DNA of 64,000 nt from CAVRAZ01 sp963719135 (GCA_963719135.1 CAVRAZ010000002.1:310001-374000); one strand, 5' to 3'. Positions 41,258 through 52,909 are shown, numbered from the stretch's first letter. Translations and numbers: made by a program. Notes: generated by a model not told the origin, from the letters alone.

Positions 41258-43308
41258 CTATAGGTGGGACGCATCTTCGTCAGCGCTGTATCCGATCGCA
41301 CGGTACCCGCGCAATCGTCTCTCGAACATACGAGCAAGCATAGGTACATCACGGTCAACATAGTCATAGATACGGACCTCGGTCTTGTCAGGATGCAGGC
41401 GCTGAAGTCTGCCGGCATACTGAACCAATGTGCCTTTCCAGGACACCGGCAGCGCCAGAAACAGGGTGTCCAGTCGCGCGTCGTCAAATCCTTCCCCAAT
41501 GTAACGCCCGGTTGCGAGAACCAAGCGCTCCTCACTATCCGGGATGGCTGCCAGCCGATCCAGGTCATCACGGCGTCGTTTCGCGCTCCTGCCGCCCTGA
41601 AGGACCACCAGGTTGCGCGTGAAGTTGTGCAACCGGTCAGCGAAGTACTCCAGGTGTTCTTTGCGCTCCGTGAGCAGGATTGGCGACCGACCGGCTTCGA
41701 GTGCCTGCAGGACGTCATCGAATATCATGTTGTTGCGGTGCTCGTCGGTGGCGAGCTGGCGGTACAGCGACTGGATACGCTGGTCGTCACCGCCATCCTG
41801 GCTGAAACCTGTTTCGCGAACAATCAGGGTGTGACTGAAGGGACGGCGTACGGCCTGGTTTCGGGCGTCCACAGTAAAGCGAACCGGCCCCAGCTGCATT
41901 TCGATAATCGGATGATGTCCGTCACGGCGCTGCGGCGTAGCGGTCAGCCCGGTAACGAAACGGGCTTTAACTTCGGTCAGGATCCGTTCGAAGGACACCG
42001 CTGGCAGGTGGTGGCATTCATCGACAATGACACAGCCATAGTTGGCCACCAGATCATCCACTTTATCCTTACGTACCAGGCTCTGGATCATGGCAACGTC
42101 GAGACGACCGTTGGGCTTGTGTTTGCCGCCACCAATTCGCCCGATCGCCTTGGTATCCAGCCCCAGGAAAAGCGCGAGCTGTGCGACCCACTGATCCAGC
42201 AACGGCTGGCGGTGCACCAGAACCAGCGTACTACATTGCCGCTCGGCGATCAGCCAGGTGCCGACCACGGTCTTGCCGACGCCCGGCGGTGCGACGAGTA
42301 CACCGGTTTCATGTTTGCGCAAGGCAGCGGCGGCTTGTTCCTGGATGGCCGCGAGTTTCCCGTTGAACCGAACGTCGAGGGGTTGGCCAGCGTGGCGCTG
42401 GTCGTCGATTGCGAGTGTGCAGCCGTATTGTTCGAGCAAGCCGACAAGCTCATCCTGACACCCGCGGGGTATGGCGATGTGTTTGGAGAATTCTTCAGCG
42501 CAGCTGATCACCCTCGGTGTCAACGCCGTGGACAGCCGCATGCTCTGCTTCTTGTAGAACTCCGGGTTCTGAAACGCTGCGAGTCGCTTGATCTGGTTCA
42601 GCAGGGGTGACGGCAGGTCCGTTTTGTCCACAAACAGGCGCTGTGCAAGCACGGCATGAACTTCCGCAGGTACCGGCACGGTGATAGGCACTTTATCCCT
42701 TCGTCCTGAAGGCGTGCGTTCCCAGGGCGCATCAGCCGTTCCGTCTTCGTCTACCCAGCCAGACCGAACACCGACGATCTTCCCCTGTCGGGCAGCGTCA
42801 CGGGCAATGGATGCCACAGCGGCGGGCGCTATCCGTGTCAGCGATGCGAGACAGGCCCATTGATCCGGGTATGGCTGGAAGTTTTGGTCGAGGAAAACAG
42901 AATTGCCGGCCTGTCGCGGTTCATATTGAAGGGGCAGGGCGATGAGGTTGCCGAAACCGCCACGCGGCAGGGTATCCTGATTGGGGAACAGGCGGTCGTA
43001 GGAACTCATGGCCATCTGGTGACGGTGTGACATGGCCTCGGTGATGAGGTAACAACCCATGCGGCGGGCGCTGACTGCGGGGACCGGTGAGCTGAAGAAG
43101 AACCAGACATGGGCGCCGTTGCCCGATCGTGAGCGTTCGACAGCGGTTGGGATACCGATGGCCTGACAGCTATCGACGAAGGCCGACACATCATCGAGCC
43201 AGGATTCCTTGTCAAAGTCGGCGGCAAGGAACCAGCAGGTTTCGTCCTTGAGCAGGGGATAGACACCCAGGGTGTGTCGCCCCTGAAGGTGGTCAAGGAA
43301 AACCTGGT
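41258..43308 (-). pseudogene. AEP-primase/SF2-helicase (TOTE-type) gene, C-terminal part after IS21 split
   Basis: About 680 native residues, from FLDHLQGRHTLGVYPLLKDE to the stop at 41258. First comes an archaeo-eukaryotic primase core: WFLAADFDKESW (the DxD-type acidic pair) and VERSRSGNGAHVWFFF (SxH). Then follows a superfamily 2 helicase: Walker A APPGVGKTVVG, DECH box VIVDECHHLP, SGLTATP-like motif VTGLTATPQRR and motif VI LVQYAGRLQRLHP. This fusion is found in the TOTE class of proposed conflict (defence) systems. The N-terminal part lies at 46728-47125, beyond a complete IS21-family element. A start inside the IS end (43366) could give an AEP-helicase lacking its N-terminal module. Confidence 0.85.
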
Positions 43309-43410
43309 GTTGTTGCCAGAGTAAAACCGCGGCTATTTGCCGCGGCTGTTTTCCGTATCCAGGCATAGCGACCTGCTGATGCTATCGTTTGCGCTCCTTA
43401 TGCGTGCGGA

Positions 43411-43620
43411 CTAGAAATCAATGTCGTCATCGAACTCGAGGTCGACCTGATGCTCGGCCACGTCGTGAGTAACGGATTCCTCGCGCAGCAGATCAACGAT
43501 CTGATCGCCGTGTGTTTCCCAGAGCTGATCGCGAAGGAGATCCAGGAACTCGATGACGGTATGGGCTTCCGCGGCCTCCCAATGGGTGTCTAAGCGGATT
43601 ATTGTCATCGCCATGGTCAT
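43411..43620 (-). CDS. Small acidic accessory protein of the IS21 element
   Basis: Sixty-nine residues, downstream of istB with a 4-base overlap: IRLDTHWEAAEAHTVIEFLD, LLRDQLWETHGDQIVDLL, ending in FDDDIDF. Similar small proteins follow istB in some IS21-like elements. Function unknown. Confidence 0.7.
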   Translation of the reverse strand: MTMAMTIIRLDTHWEAAEAHTVIEFLDLLRDQLWETHGDQIVDLLREESVTHDVAEHQVDLEFDDDIDF

Positions 43621-44424
43621 CGGCCTCCTACAGGGGCTTTGTCCGTGGTTTTGGCCACGGCGGTACGCTTGGACGGTGTTGATTTCTTTTTCCTGCCGGC
43701 ACGCTCCTTCGCCTCTCTCATGCGGTAAGACTCACCCTCGATCACGAGGATCTCCGAGTGATGTACCAGTCGATCGACAATGGAGACGACGCAGGCCGCA
43801 TTGGGGAACACCTCGCTCCATTCGGCAAACGGGCGGTTGGTGGTCACGATGGTCGGCTTGAGCTCGTAACGGCGGTTGATGATGTTGAACAGCAGGTCGG
43901 CATGGCGATTGCCGTAGGAGAGGTAGCCCACTTCATCGATGATCAGCACGTCCGGATGCGCATAGTATTTCAAGCGACGCCGCAGTGCGTTGTCACCATC
44001 CTGAGCGGCCAGGTCCCCCAGCATCTGGGCGGCGTTGATGAACAGCGCGCTATGCCCCTGCATCACGGCATGGTGGGCGATGTTTTGCGCAATCATCGAC
44101 TTGCCGACGCCGTTCGGGCCGACCAGGATGAGGTTGGCCGTTTCCTGGATAAAGCGCAGGGTCATGAACCCTGATACCGCCGCCTGGTCGCACTGCGCCG
44201 GCCAACTCCAGTCGAAGTCGGCGAGTGGCTTGAAGCGGCCGATGTGCGCCGCGCTCAGCCGGCGTTCGAGTCCACGCCGCTTGCGTTCGAGGTCTTCCCA
44301 CTCAATGAGTCTCTGCACCCAGGACCGTTCAGCCGCTGGCACTTCGTCCCAGTGGGCCACCAGACCGTGAAGTTTGAGCACGACAGCGCGCTGCTTGAGT
44401 CCATCGCGCCGGATCGGATCCGGA

Positions 44425-44441
<17 letters not shown>
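43617..44441 (-). CDS. istB: IS21 helper ATPase IstB
   Basis: A 274-residue AAA+ ATPase that assists IstA in transposition and target choice. Walker A is NLILVGPNGVGKSMIAQN, Walker B VLIIDEVGYLSYGN, and the sensor region TTNRPFAEWSEVFPNAACV is typical. Start: ATG at 44441 (MTTPPDPDP), overlapping the end of istA by 17 bases; the longer frame upstream only reads the istA repeat in another phase. The C-terminus has a 30-residue basic extension. Confidence 0.93.
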
Positions 44442-45999
<1,558 letters not shown>

Positions 46000-46425
46000 T
46001 CACGCTGCTCTTGGTAATCGAGCACGTTCGGTGGGACGAAGAAAGTCCTGTCTCAACAAGGGTTCGCATTCACGACCACAGAATTGGCAATAAATCGCCG
46101 CATTGGCATGTCGGCGCGCGCAGTCCTGAGGACTTTCCGGTGTGGTCAATGCCTGTGGAAGTAGAACAAGCGCCACCACCGCGGGGGAACCCTGATGCGT
46201 TACTTTTTGTTTTTGACGCGCCCGGAACCGGCGCTGGCGTGCGGCGTTGGCCAGGCGACCCCGGTAAGTCGAACGGTAACGGGAGCCGGCGCGTCGCAAC
46301 GACCCCTGGCGGGCCCGTTCCGCGCAACCGCCGGCACAGTACACGTTCCCCCGATCGCAATCCCGGCAGACAAACACCTGGCAATGACAGGCGGCGCAGT
46401 GGTACAGCCGGGCACTGGGTTTCAT
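46000..46425 (-). CDS. Cys-rich zinc-binding passenger protein of the IS21 element
   Basis: About 141 residues, one base upstream of istA. Cysteine pairs CAACHCQVFVCRDCDRGN and YCAGGCAERARQ suggest a zinc-ribbon. A second CQFCGREC motif is near the C-terminus, and a basic Arg-rich linker lies between. The start is probably ATG 46425 (MKPSARLYHC). Related genes occur upstream of istA in some IS21-like elements; the role is unknown, perhaps DNA or RNA binding. Confidence 0.7.
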   Translation of the reverse strand: MKPSARLYHCAACHCQVFVCRDCDRGNVYCAGGCAERARQGSLRRAGSRYRSTYRGRLANAARQRRFRARQKQKVTHQGSPAVVALVLLPQALTTPESPQDCARRHANAAIYCQFCGRECEPLLRQDFLRPTERARLPRAA

Positions 46426-46727
46426 CGGCACAACCGGCCGATGGGGGCTGGATAAAGACCACGCCCGGTGCGACACTGGCGTGGCTGTGCGAAAGCACGG
46501 TTTGGGGCGTAGCGTCAGCGTTGACCGTCAAATCGTGGCTGGCGTTACGCCCATCTCCTCGGCCAGCCTGTCTTACCTATTTCCAGATTTCCTGTCACCT
46601 GATGCGGGTGACTCCGCACCGGTCAAACCTCGGTCTTGCACACCAAGACGCCGACGCAGACTTCAGTGGCGGGTTGCCCCTGGAATGGAACCGCGGCAAA
46701 TAGCCGCGGGTTTTCGTCGGCACTTAC

Positions 46728-47125
46728 ACCTGGTCATTGAGCGGCCGAAATGCCTGGTTCGGGCACTCGCTGCATTTCACCCGGGGTTTTTCGCAGACGC
46801 CGCGCACCCACTCGTTGCCGCAGGCTGGCGAATAGCCTTTTCGTCCGGTCGTTGAATTCATCCAGAGCGTAGGGTAGACCTCATCCCGACCGCGGAACAG
46901 TTGACGAAATAGCGAGATCTTTCCTTCTGTGGTGGTCGGTATGTCAATGCGGGTCTGCCGTGGCGGGGCGGCAGGAATAAGCGGTGTCGATTCCACGGCA
47001 GCGAGGGCTGTCTTGAGTGCTGCCAATCGTGCCTCGCTCTCACTCCGTTTCTGTGAGAGTTCTGCGAGGCGTGCTTCCTCGCGGGCGATCGCCTCGCGCA
47101 GCGATGGTTCTTTCGTCAATGCCAA
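46728..47125 (-). pseudogene. AEP-primase/SF2-helicase (TOTE-type) gene, N-terminal part
   Basis: About 130 residues read into the right end of the IS21 element. A coiled coil (REAIAREEARLAELSQKRSE onward) is followed by KISLFRQLFRGRDEVYPTLW, GRKGYSPACGNEWVRGVC and KCSECPNQAFRPLNDQV, a Cys-rich zinc-binding module that normally sits directly before the primase core. The last codons Asn-Asp-Gln-Val match the point where the C-terminal part resumes at 43308. The start is likely a TTG at 47125 or 47119, overlapping the AbiEii stop. Confidence 0.85.
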
Positions 47126-47697
47126 GGTCCGCCGGGGTCCCGCTTCGCCCTGAATTCCTGTTCCTGGGCCAACGCCTGTGTTGGCGGAAGCAGGAATGTC
47201 TCCAGCAAAAGACAGACCTCCGTCAACGAGGGCGGCGCCGTGACCGGCATGCCCTTGCGTATGAAGGCAGTCCATTGACTGTTCTTATGTGCATCTTCAT
47301 GAAACTCCGGGCGGAGTCCGGACGGCGCGTGTTCCGGCAAGGCCGTACGACGGCGCGAGAAGGTGTTGCGGATGGCCTCTGACAATGTGGAGCCGTCGAA
47401 ATCGAATGCTCGGGCGATGATCCAAAGATCGTCGAAGTCCTTCATTCGGCTGTTCACGAGCCCCAAGTGGACCAATGCCTGGTATTTCTCCGCGATCACG
47501 GTTTCGCGGGGATACGCCCTTAAGCGTGGTGCTGGGTTGCCCAGCAGGGTGGGGTACGCGATTTCACGTGGCTCCGGTGTCACGGCGTCCCCGAAACCGA
47601 TGTCGGCCTGAATCGGTACCCGGGCGCCGGCCAGGTCGCCGATCAGGCTCACCCGCATGCCGCCGTATTCCGTTTCATCGTATTTTTCCGCGTGTAT
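47116..47697 (-). pseudogene. AbiEii/AbiGii toxin gene, N-terminal catalytic half deleted
   Basis: The C-terminal part of an AbiEii nucleotidyltransferase toxin: GGMRVSLIGDLAGARVPIQA, DIGFGDAVTPEPREIAYPTL, RAYPRETVIAEKYQALVHLG and NSRMKDFDDLWIIARAF. The first 130 or so residues, with the nucleotidyltransferase GS and DxD motifs, are absent. The frame follows the AbiEi stop with no start codon in between except an internal ATG at 47658. The fragment cannot transfer nucleotides, so the toxin is inactive. Confidence 0.85.
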
Positions 47698-47700
47698 CGT

Positions 47701-48312
47701 TCAAGTGACCACCGATTCCAGGTAGGGTCGCATGACATTTCGGACGCGGCAGATTTCTGCGTAGTGCCAGAGGTCATCCATGGTGCAGCGTTGCGCTCGC
47801 CAACATTCCCTGAGCGCCTCGATGGCAACGTCCAGACCGATTTTGTTCCGGTATTTGAAGCAATCGGCGACAGTCTTGGCCGGGGAATACACGTGCACCG
47901 GCACGCCCTCGATCCGGTGTTCCTCGACGCCGGTACGGAGCGTAATCTTGGAGAAGCGCACGATGCGCAGCGGGGGAAAATCCAGACGCGGCCGCCAGGC
48001 CTTCTCGCCGATAGCCAGCCAGACTTCAAACGGCGCCTGGGTCGTGAGTTCGTGAAAGCGCAGGGCCGCTAGCAGGCAGATGACGCCGTTGGGTACACGC
48101 TTGCAGACCTCGGCCAGTGGGTGGTGTTCAGTGACGCCACTGCCCGGGAGGACATAGAGCCCCCGCGCAATACGCTGCAGCTTGCCTGCGATACAGAGGC
48201 GTCTCAGGTAAGTCCGGGGGATGTTGTAGCGATGCAGATCCCGCGGCCGCAGGACGCCGGTTTCCCTGACCAGTTCCAGAATCCTGTCTGCCCGTGTGGG
48301 TTGGCTAGCCAT
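47701..48312 (-). CDS. AbiEi antitoxin
   Basis: A 203-residue antitoxin and repressor of type IV AbiE systems. The N-terminal winged helix is RADRILELVRETGVLRPRDL, HRYNIPRTYLRRLCIAGKL and RIARGLYVLPG. The C-terminal domain has VCLLAALRFHELTTQAPFEV-type sequence and HVYSPAKTVADCFKYRNKIG. It is complete, in contrast to the adjacent toxin remnant. It should still bind its operator, upstream of 48312. Confidence 0.92.
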   Translation of the reverse strand: MASQPTRADRILELVRETGVLRPRDLHRYNIPRTYLRRLCIAGKLQRIARGLYVLPGSGVTEHHPLAEVCKRVPNGVICLLAALRFHELTTQAPFEVWLAIGEKAWRPRLDFPPLRIVRFSKITLRTGVEEHRIEGVPVHVYSPAKTVADCFKYRNKIGLDVAIEALRECWRAQRCTMDDLWHYAEICRVRNVMRPYLESVVT

Positions 48313-48546
48313 TGTTCGGGCATGTTACATTACATAGTGACATATCTACAAGACATGAGGTATTGTAACATCCCTGGGCGCGGGTTTTGCTAGGTGTGTA
48401 TTGTCCAATAGGCAGTTTGCTCCAGAATCCGCTGCGAAGCGGCGGGCGCTGGTCCATGATGCCCGGCTCACCTTCAGCCGGGAGCTGGGGTATTTGAGGA
48501 AAAGCCGTTTTCAGGGCCTGCGTCAGACGCTAAGGGATTTCTAATA
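48313..48546. other. Intergenic region between abiEi and hipBA
   Basis: No gene. It should hold the abiEi promoter. A single TTGTCCAATAG near 48395 resembles the arm-type repeats around the right att copy, and a hairpin CCCGGCTCAC-CTTCAGCCGGG-like stem lies near 48462. Confidence 0.4.
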
Positions 48547-48629
48547 TTATCCGTTTCGGCGTATATATTGACATTATCCTGTATGGCGCATATACACTAT
48601 TTATACGGTCTATCGTATAGACAGGATAA
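48547..48629 (+). promoter_or_regulatory. hipBA promoter and HipB-type operators
   Basis: TTGACA at 48568-48573, 17 bases, then TATACA at 48591-48596: a near-consensus sigma-70 promoter. TTATCC occurs at 48547 and TTATCCTGT at 48574-48582. The inverse ACAGGATAA is at 48621-48629, just before hipB. HipB of E. coli binds TATCC-N8-GGATA sites, so these are likely operators that cover the promoter. Confidence 0.8.
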
Positions 48630-48633
48630 GACA

Positions 48634-48879
48634 ATGGGCAAGGTCATTCGCAGCAACCAGGATCTCGGGGCGGCCATCCGCCTGGCGCGCAAGCAGCAGA
48701 ACCTGCGGCAGGTTGATGTCGCGCAGAAGGCCTCCGTCCGGCAAGCCCTGGTCTCGGACATTGAAAACGGCGCGACAACGGCCAAGCTCGACACCGTCAT
48801 GCGAGTGCTGTCAGCGCTCGATCTTGACCTGTCAATTGTCCCGCGTCGGACAACCGGGTTCGACCCCACGGAGTATTGA
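48634..48879 (+). CDS. hipB: HipB antitoxin
   Basis: An 81-residue XRE-family antitoxin and repressor. The helix-turn-helix is LGAAIRLARKQQNLRQVDVA, then SVRQALVSDIENGATTAKLD. The C-terminal strand ALDLDLSIVPRRT joins the dimer. ATG 48634 follows AGGATAAG, which is also part of the operator repeat. The stop overlaps the region of the hipA start. Confidence 0.92.
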   Translation: MGKVIRSNQDLGAAIRLARKQQNLRQVDVAQKASVRQALVSDIENGATTAKLDTVMRVLSALDLDLSIVPRRTTGFDPTEY

Positions 48880-48881
48880 GC

Positions 48882-50180
48882 GTGGGACGCAAGCGCCAGG
48901 GACGCGTGCTGGATGCTTATATCGGAACCCGCAAGGTCGGCCGGTATGCACGCGCGCCGGATGGGGCGACATCGTTCCGCTACGACCCGGATTGGTTGTC
49001 CTCAGAACGCGCCTTCCCCATTTCGCTATCCATGCCGTTGTCGGACCGTGTCTGGTCCGGGGAGGGTGCGATCAGCTACTTCGACGGTCTGTTGCCCGAC
49101 GACCGCACCGTCCGGGAAAAGATTGCAGCGCGCGAGCACGCCGAGAGCGCCGGCATCTTTGATCTGCTGGCCGTCATCGGTAGAGATTGTGTCGGTGCAC
49201 TGCGCTTTGCGCCGGAAGGCGCGGACCCCGGTGATCCTACCAAAATGACATGCAGGCCGGTCAGTGACGATGAAATCGCCGCGCGGCTCGCTTCTCTGGG
49301 GACCAACCCGCTTGGCCTGTCTGCCGACGAGGATGAGTTTCGTATCTCGATTGCCGGCGTACAGGAAAAGACCGCTTTTCTTTGGATCGATGAGCAGTGG
49401 CAGTTGCCGCTCGGACCGACACCGACATCCCATATCTTCAAGCCCGCCATGAAGGAAGGGCCGCGCGGTGCTGATTTTTCCGACACACCCTGGAACGAAT
49501 GGCTTTGCCTGATACTGTGCCGTGCCCTGGGTGTTGGGACCGCCAATGCCGAAGTGCACATGTTTGACGGCAAGCCCGTGATGGTTGTGGAGCGTTTCGA
49601 CCGGACCTGGCGGGCGGGCGTACTGTACCGGCTGCCGCAGGAGGATCTTTGCCAGGCACTGGGCGTGCCGCCCACGCGGAAATACCAAAGCGACGGTGGC
49701 CCCGGCATTGTGGACGTAATGTCATTCCTCAACGGCGCTATAGCACCGTATGAAGACCGCTTGACCTTCATGAAGGCACAGATCGTGTTCTGGCTGCTGG
49801 CCGCCATCGACGGCCATGCCAAGAATTTTTCCATATTCCTTACTCCGGGCGGGTACCGGCTGACGCCGCTCTATGACGTGATGTCCGCGGCACCCTATCC
49901 GCAATTCCCGGCACAGAAGGTCAAGCTGGCGATGGCGATCGGGAACAAGGGATATTATCGCCTGAGCCAGATCCAACTCCGGCATTTCTATCAAACCGGT
50001 AAAAAAGCCGGGCTGCTTGAGAAGGATATGGATAGTATCTTCTCGGATCTGAATGCTCGAATGGAGAATGCCATTACCGAGGCGACAGCACTGGCTGTTG
50101 ATGCCGGCATGCCGGAAGCAACGCTCGGTCCAATTCTGGAAGGCGTGAGAAAGCGGGCCAGCATGCTACACAAGGAATGA
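48882..50180 (+). CDS. hipA: HipA serine/threonine kinase toxin
   Basis: A toxin kinase of about 432 residues that in E. coli phosphorylates glutamyl-tRNA synthetase and causes growth arrest. The N-subdomain includes WLSSERAFPISLSMPLSD and FDGLLPDDRTVREKIA. The ATP site has GVQEKTAFLW and HIFKPAM. The catalytic loop is AAIDGHAKNFSIFL (Asp, Lys, Asn) and the metal Asp is in LTPLYDVMSAAPY. The start is GTG 48882 or TTG 48876. The operon looks complete and regulated, the only intact conventional addiction pair between 39 and 51 kb. Confidence 0.93.
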   Translation: MGRKRQGRVLDAYIGTRKVGRYARAPDGATSFRYDPDWLSSERAFPISLSMPLSDRVWSGEGAISYFDGLLPDDRTVREKIAAREHAESAGIFDLLAVIGRDCVGALRFAPEGADPGDPTKMTCRPVSDDEIAARLASLGTNPLGLSADEDEFRISIAGVQEKTAFLWIDEQWQLPLGPTPTSHIFKPAMKEGPRGADFSDTPWNEWLCLILCRALGVGTANAEVHMFDGKPVMVVERFDRTWRAGVLYRLPQEDLCQALGVPPTRKYQSDGGPGIVDVMSFLNGAIAPYEDRLTFMKAQIVFWLLAAIDGHAKNFSIFLTPGGYRLTPLYDVMSAAPYPQFPAQKVKLAMAIGNKGYYRLSQIQLRHFYQTGKKAGLLEKDMDSIFSDLNARMENAITEATALAVDAGMPEATLGPILEGVRKRASMLHKE

Positions 50181-50213
50181 TATGACTTCGGTTAGGCCCA
50201 AGAGCAGATAAGA

Positions 50214-50372
50214 ATGCCGCAACTCGAACCCATAGAAGCCATCGAAAAACGTCTGTGGACCGCGGCGGATACTCTGCGCGCGAATTCCAACTACGCCAGT
50301 AACGAATACTTCCTGCCGGTCATGGGTCTGGTGTTGCTTCGACACGCATGTAGCCTGTCTACGGCGAATTAA
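50214..50372 (+). pseudogene. Type I restriction-modification methylase HsdM, first 47 codons only
   Basis: ATG 50214 starts MPQLEPIEAIEKRLWTAADT, then LRANSNYASNEYFLPVMGLV and LLRHACS, the N-terminus of HsdM. After codon 47 it runs into TAATAATTATCAATTC-type DNA and stops. No methylase, specificity or restriction genes follow. The break coincides with a sequence like the end of the integrase element at 39350. Confidence 0.85.
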
Positions 50373-50401
50373 TAATTATCAATTCGGCTAGCACACCTGA
50401 T
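50370..50401. repeat. Element-end-like sequence at the hsdM break
   Basis: Thirty-two bases matching 39335-39366 at 27 positions, beginning TAATAATT and ending CCTGAT/GGTGAT. At 39 kb this sequence contains the right terminal repeat of the integrase remnant. Here it replaces the body of hsdM. Confidence 0.65.
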
Positions 50402-50413
50402 AGGCTAAGAGGT

Positions 50414-50431
50414 TTCCGGTGTTCACCGGAA
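50414..50431 (-). terminator. Hairpin after the small lipoprotein gene
   Basis: TTCCGGTG-TT-CACCGGAA, an 8-base perfect stem one base beyond the stop of the gene read leftward from 50599. No T-run, so termination is only likely. Confidence 0.5.
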
Positions 50432-50599
50432 TTATCTTCTTTCATAATGGTAGTGTCCTCTGTGCCGGTGATTGTCATATCCGCCCCTGTCATGACCATA
50501 ACCGCCGCCCCTGTCATGCCAGGGAACTGGAAAAAAGCATCCACCAAGAGAGAGCAGCATTGCCAACATTACCATTGCCGATATCATAATTTTCTTCAT
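50432..50599 (-). CDS. Small Gly/His/Tyr-rich lipoprotein
   Basis: Fifty-five residues. The signal peptide MKKIMISAMVMLAMLLSLGG is followed by the lipobox Cys. The mature part is short and rich in His, Gly, Tyr and Arg (GGYGHDRGGYDNHRHRGHYH), which could bind metal ions. ATG 50599 follows GGAGAATGAG. Too short to be recognised by family; the signal peptide, ribosome-binding site and following hairpin support it as a real gene. Confidence 0.75.
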   Translation of the reverse strand: MKKIMISAMVMLAMLLSLGGCFFPVPWHDRGGGYGHDRGGYDNHRHRGHYHYERR

Positions 50600-50680
50600 C
50601 TCATTCTCCATTTTTCCTGTTTCCCGGTCCGATCATAGTGCGGATTCCTGGTTTGAAGGCATCCGGCCGGTCGCCACAGT

Positions 50681-52521
50681 CTACCACGCGAAGATGCTGA
50701 CGTTATCCCATTTTAATCCGTCTCCGTTCTCCATGCTGCGCGCATTGTCGGTCTGGAATCTGATTTTCGGGCCCGTCGACAGAAAGGGAGTGAGGCCGTA
50801 GTTCTCGCCGTTGTGTTCACCGACGTCCACACCGGGTCCGGCGAAGGAATCGAGCTGAACCCAGCCGGGCCGGCGGCTGCCGCTTGCATCCGCGTCAAAC
50901 ACAAACAAGTCCACCCGGCCGCCGCTGTCATCCAGACCGGTGCGCATGTGTCTGAAAGACAGCCAGGCCCTGCCAGATGGTCTGTGCAATGGCGAGCTTT
51001 CCGGTCCGGGAGGGATGGAAGCAGTCGAGCTGCGACACCATGCAGGGTTCGATCGGCCTATCGAACAGCGCGTTCGTAAACCGCACGCTCACGCCGTTGC
51101 GCTGATCATACTCCGCGGCCTTTTGCGCCAGCAGCGCGTTGAGGGCGACGTTGCAGTCATGCGCCTCGGCGCGCTGCCCAGCGCTGTTGGCGCCATTCGG
51201 AACGCGTCCACAAGGATCCTCGTCGACATTGTTCTGATCGAACTGGGAGTCGAGAAACGTGTCCAGCAAGTCGTTTTCAAGGTCGCCCGGCAGGGCATCG
51301 CACGCATGGCCCAGCGCGCCTTGACACAGGCTGTCCCCGGGCTTCGGCCTGAATGGCGTTGACATCGAGGTCCCAGAGCGCCTGACAGGTGTTGAAGACG
51401 AAGTTGTGTTGCCGGTTACGCATCGCATCGCGGAACTTCACGATGTCGGGGGCTCCCGCCATAGAGATCAGGGCACCGGGCCGGCCTGCCATTGCACTCG
51501 TTAAAAACATCAACGTATTGTCGCTATGTTGGGCAATGCGGCCCAGGTCGCCGCCGTAGAAATGGCCGGACTCCGCGCAGACGTCATTCGGGCCCAAACC
51601 GATGAACACGCGCCCGACCTGTTCGGGATCTGTTTCGCTTTGCAGAACGGCCTGTGCCTGGCCGAGCGCATCCTTCCACTTGGCACCGTCAGCAGCCGCG
51701 CTGACGACAGTGGCCGGGGTAAAGCCCGCCTGTGCGCTCATGGACCATGATTTGTCGCCGGCGGCATAACTCCAGGCCAGAGCGTGAAACCCCAGTCTTT
51801 TGCGCAGGCAATTCAACAGCTCGTCGCCGGAGCCGCACATGTCGTTGGTGTCCGTTGCCAGCGCCAAGCTGTCACCGATGACACCGAGCCGCCATGCCGC
51901 CGGCAACGGCGCTTCGACGGTCAACGCGTCACTGGCATTCCCTGCCTCGTCACGCACAGCGATTGTCACGATATCGTTCGCCTGTCCTGCAATCTCGACG
52001 CTAAAGGCGCCATCCGCGTCTGCGGCAACGGCCGTGCCGTCACCGGTTTGCGCGTGCGTAATTCCCACTGAAGCACCGGCCTCCACGCTGGCGGCAGGGC
52101 CCAGGACCGCGATGGTTAAACCACCCGATGTCGTGAGCGTTACCAAACCGGGATTGGCTATTTCAGGTGCGAGCGTGTCCAGGATAACGGTCACCTTGAG
52201 TTCAGTGGTGTAACCCGTCGAACCGGTTGCCATCCGTGTAAAGGCGTTGCTCCACTCCACGAGCGTCACCGGACCGAATCTGAATTGCTCTTTCTGATTA
52301 ACATTTGCCGTAGTACCGTTGATTTGCAGTGTGGCCTGCCGGCTCACGCGACCAACAAGCTTCTGCTCGGCCTGGTTGGTCACGCTACCATCGAGCGGAG
52401 CTTCCAGGACGACGGCGGGCGCCATCCCATTCGCTTGATCGGTATCGGTGCCGCCGCCGCATGCGCTGAGGAGAACTCCGGCGGCGACCGACAGTATAAT
52501 GACGGAGATGTATCCAGGCAT
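50681..52521 (-). pseudogene. Secreted SGNH/GDSL-type hydrolase with Ig-like N-terminus, two frameshifts
   Basis: From ATG 52521 a lipoprotein leader (LSVAAGVLLSACGGG) is followed by Ig-like or cadherin-like repeats (about 30-215). The SGNH hydrolase has block I LGVIGDSLALATDTND, block III GLGPNDVC and block V LDCFHPSRTGK. The frame changes near 51349 (extra base after NAIQ) and again near 50972. The last part (GLDDSGGRVDLFVFDADASG to FAW) is a beta-rich C-terminal module. Both breaks look like one-base insertions and the conserved blocks are intact, so sequencing errors are possible. The role would be an esterase or lipase acting outside the cytoplasm. Confidence 0.78.
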
Positions 52522-52658
52522 GACGCAACCCTCTTAACAGGGTGACTGCGTTGCATGTGGGTCCGAGCGGCGTTCGCCACAGACTGTGTGAAGGTAGAAA
52601 TCGCAGCAACCTTGGAGGAACCGCCATTGGAGCCCGCAGGTCGCGGGTATCCATAATT

Positions 52659-52909
52659 TCAGCATAGACGTTCGACGAGGGAGTCTCTTCCGCGCACCGG
52701 CGCGGGGCAGCAACCGCCGCCGGACTTGTTCTTCTTGACGAACACCATGCCCCGGTCCCTGCAATCGTGTTTCCCGGCACAGCAGACGGGGCGGTCCCGA
52801 TCCCTACGCTGTCCGCGTGCACGACGCGGCCGAGGGAGAACGAAAGCAGAAGCCCGGGCAAAGTCGCAAACGGGAGCGCGAGACGGAAGCCAGCCGGGTG
52901 ATTCATCAC
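52659..52909 (-). pseudogene. Possible small secreted Cys-rich protein with a frameshift
   Basis: ATG 52909 begins a good signal peptide (FRLALPFATLPGLLLSFSLG, ending VVHADS). In a second frame the downstream sequence reads PVCCAGKHDCRDRGMVFVKK then SGGGCCPAP, a Cys-rich segment, and stops at 52659. A single indel near 52800 would join them. I recognise no family, and the join is inferred. Confidence 0.4.
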
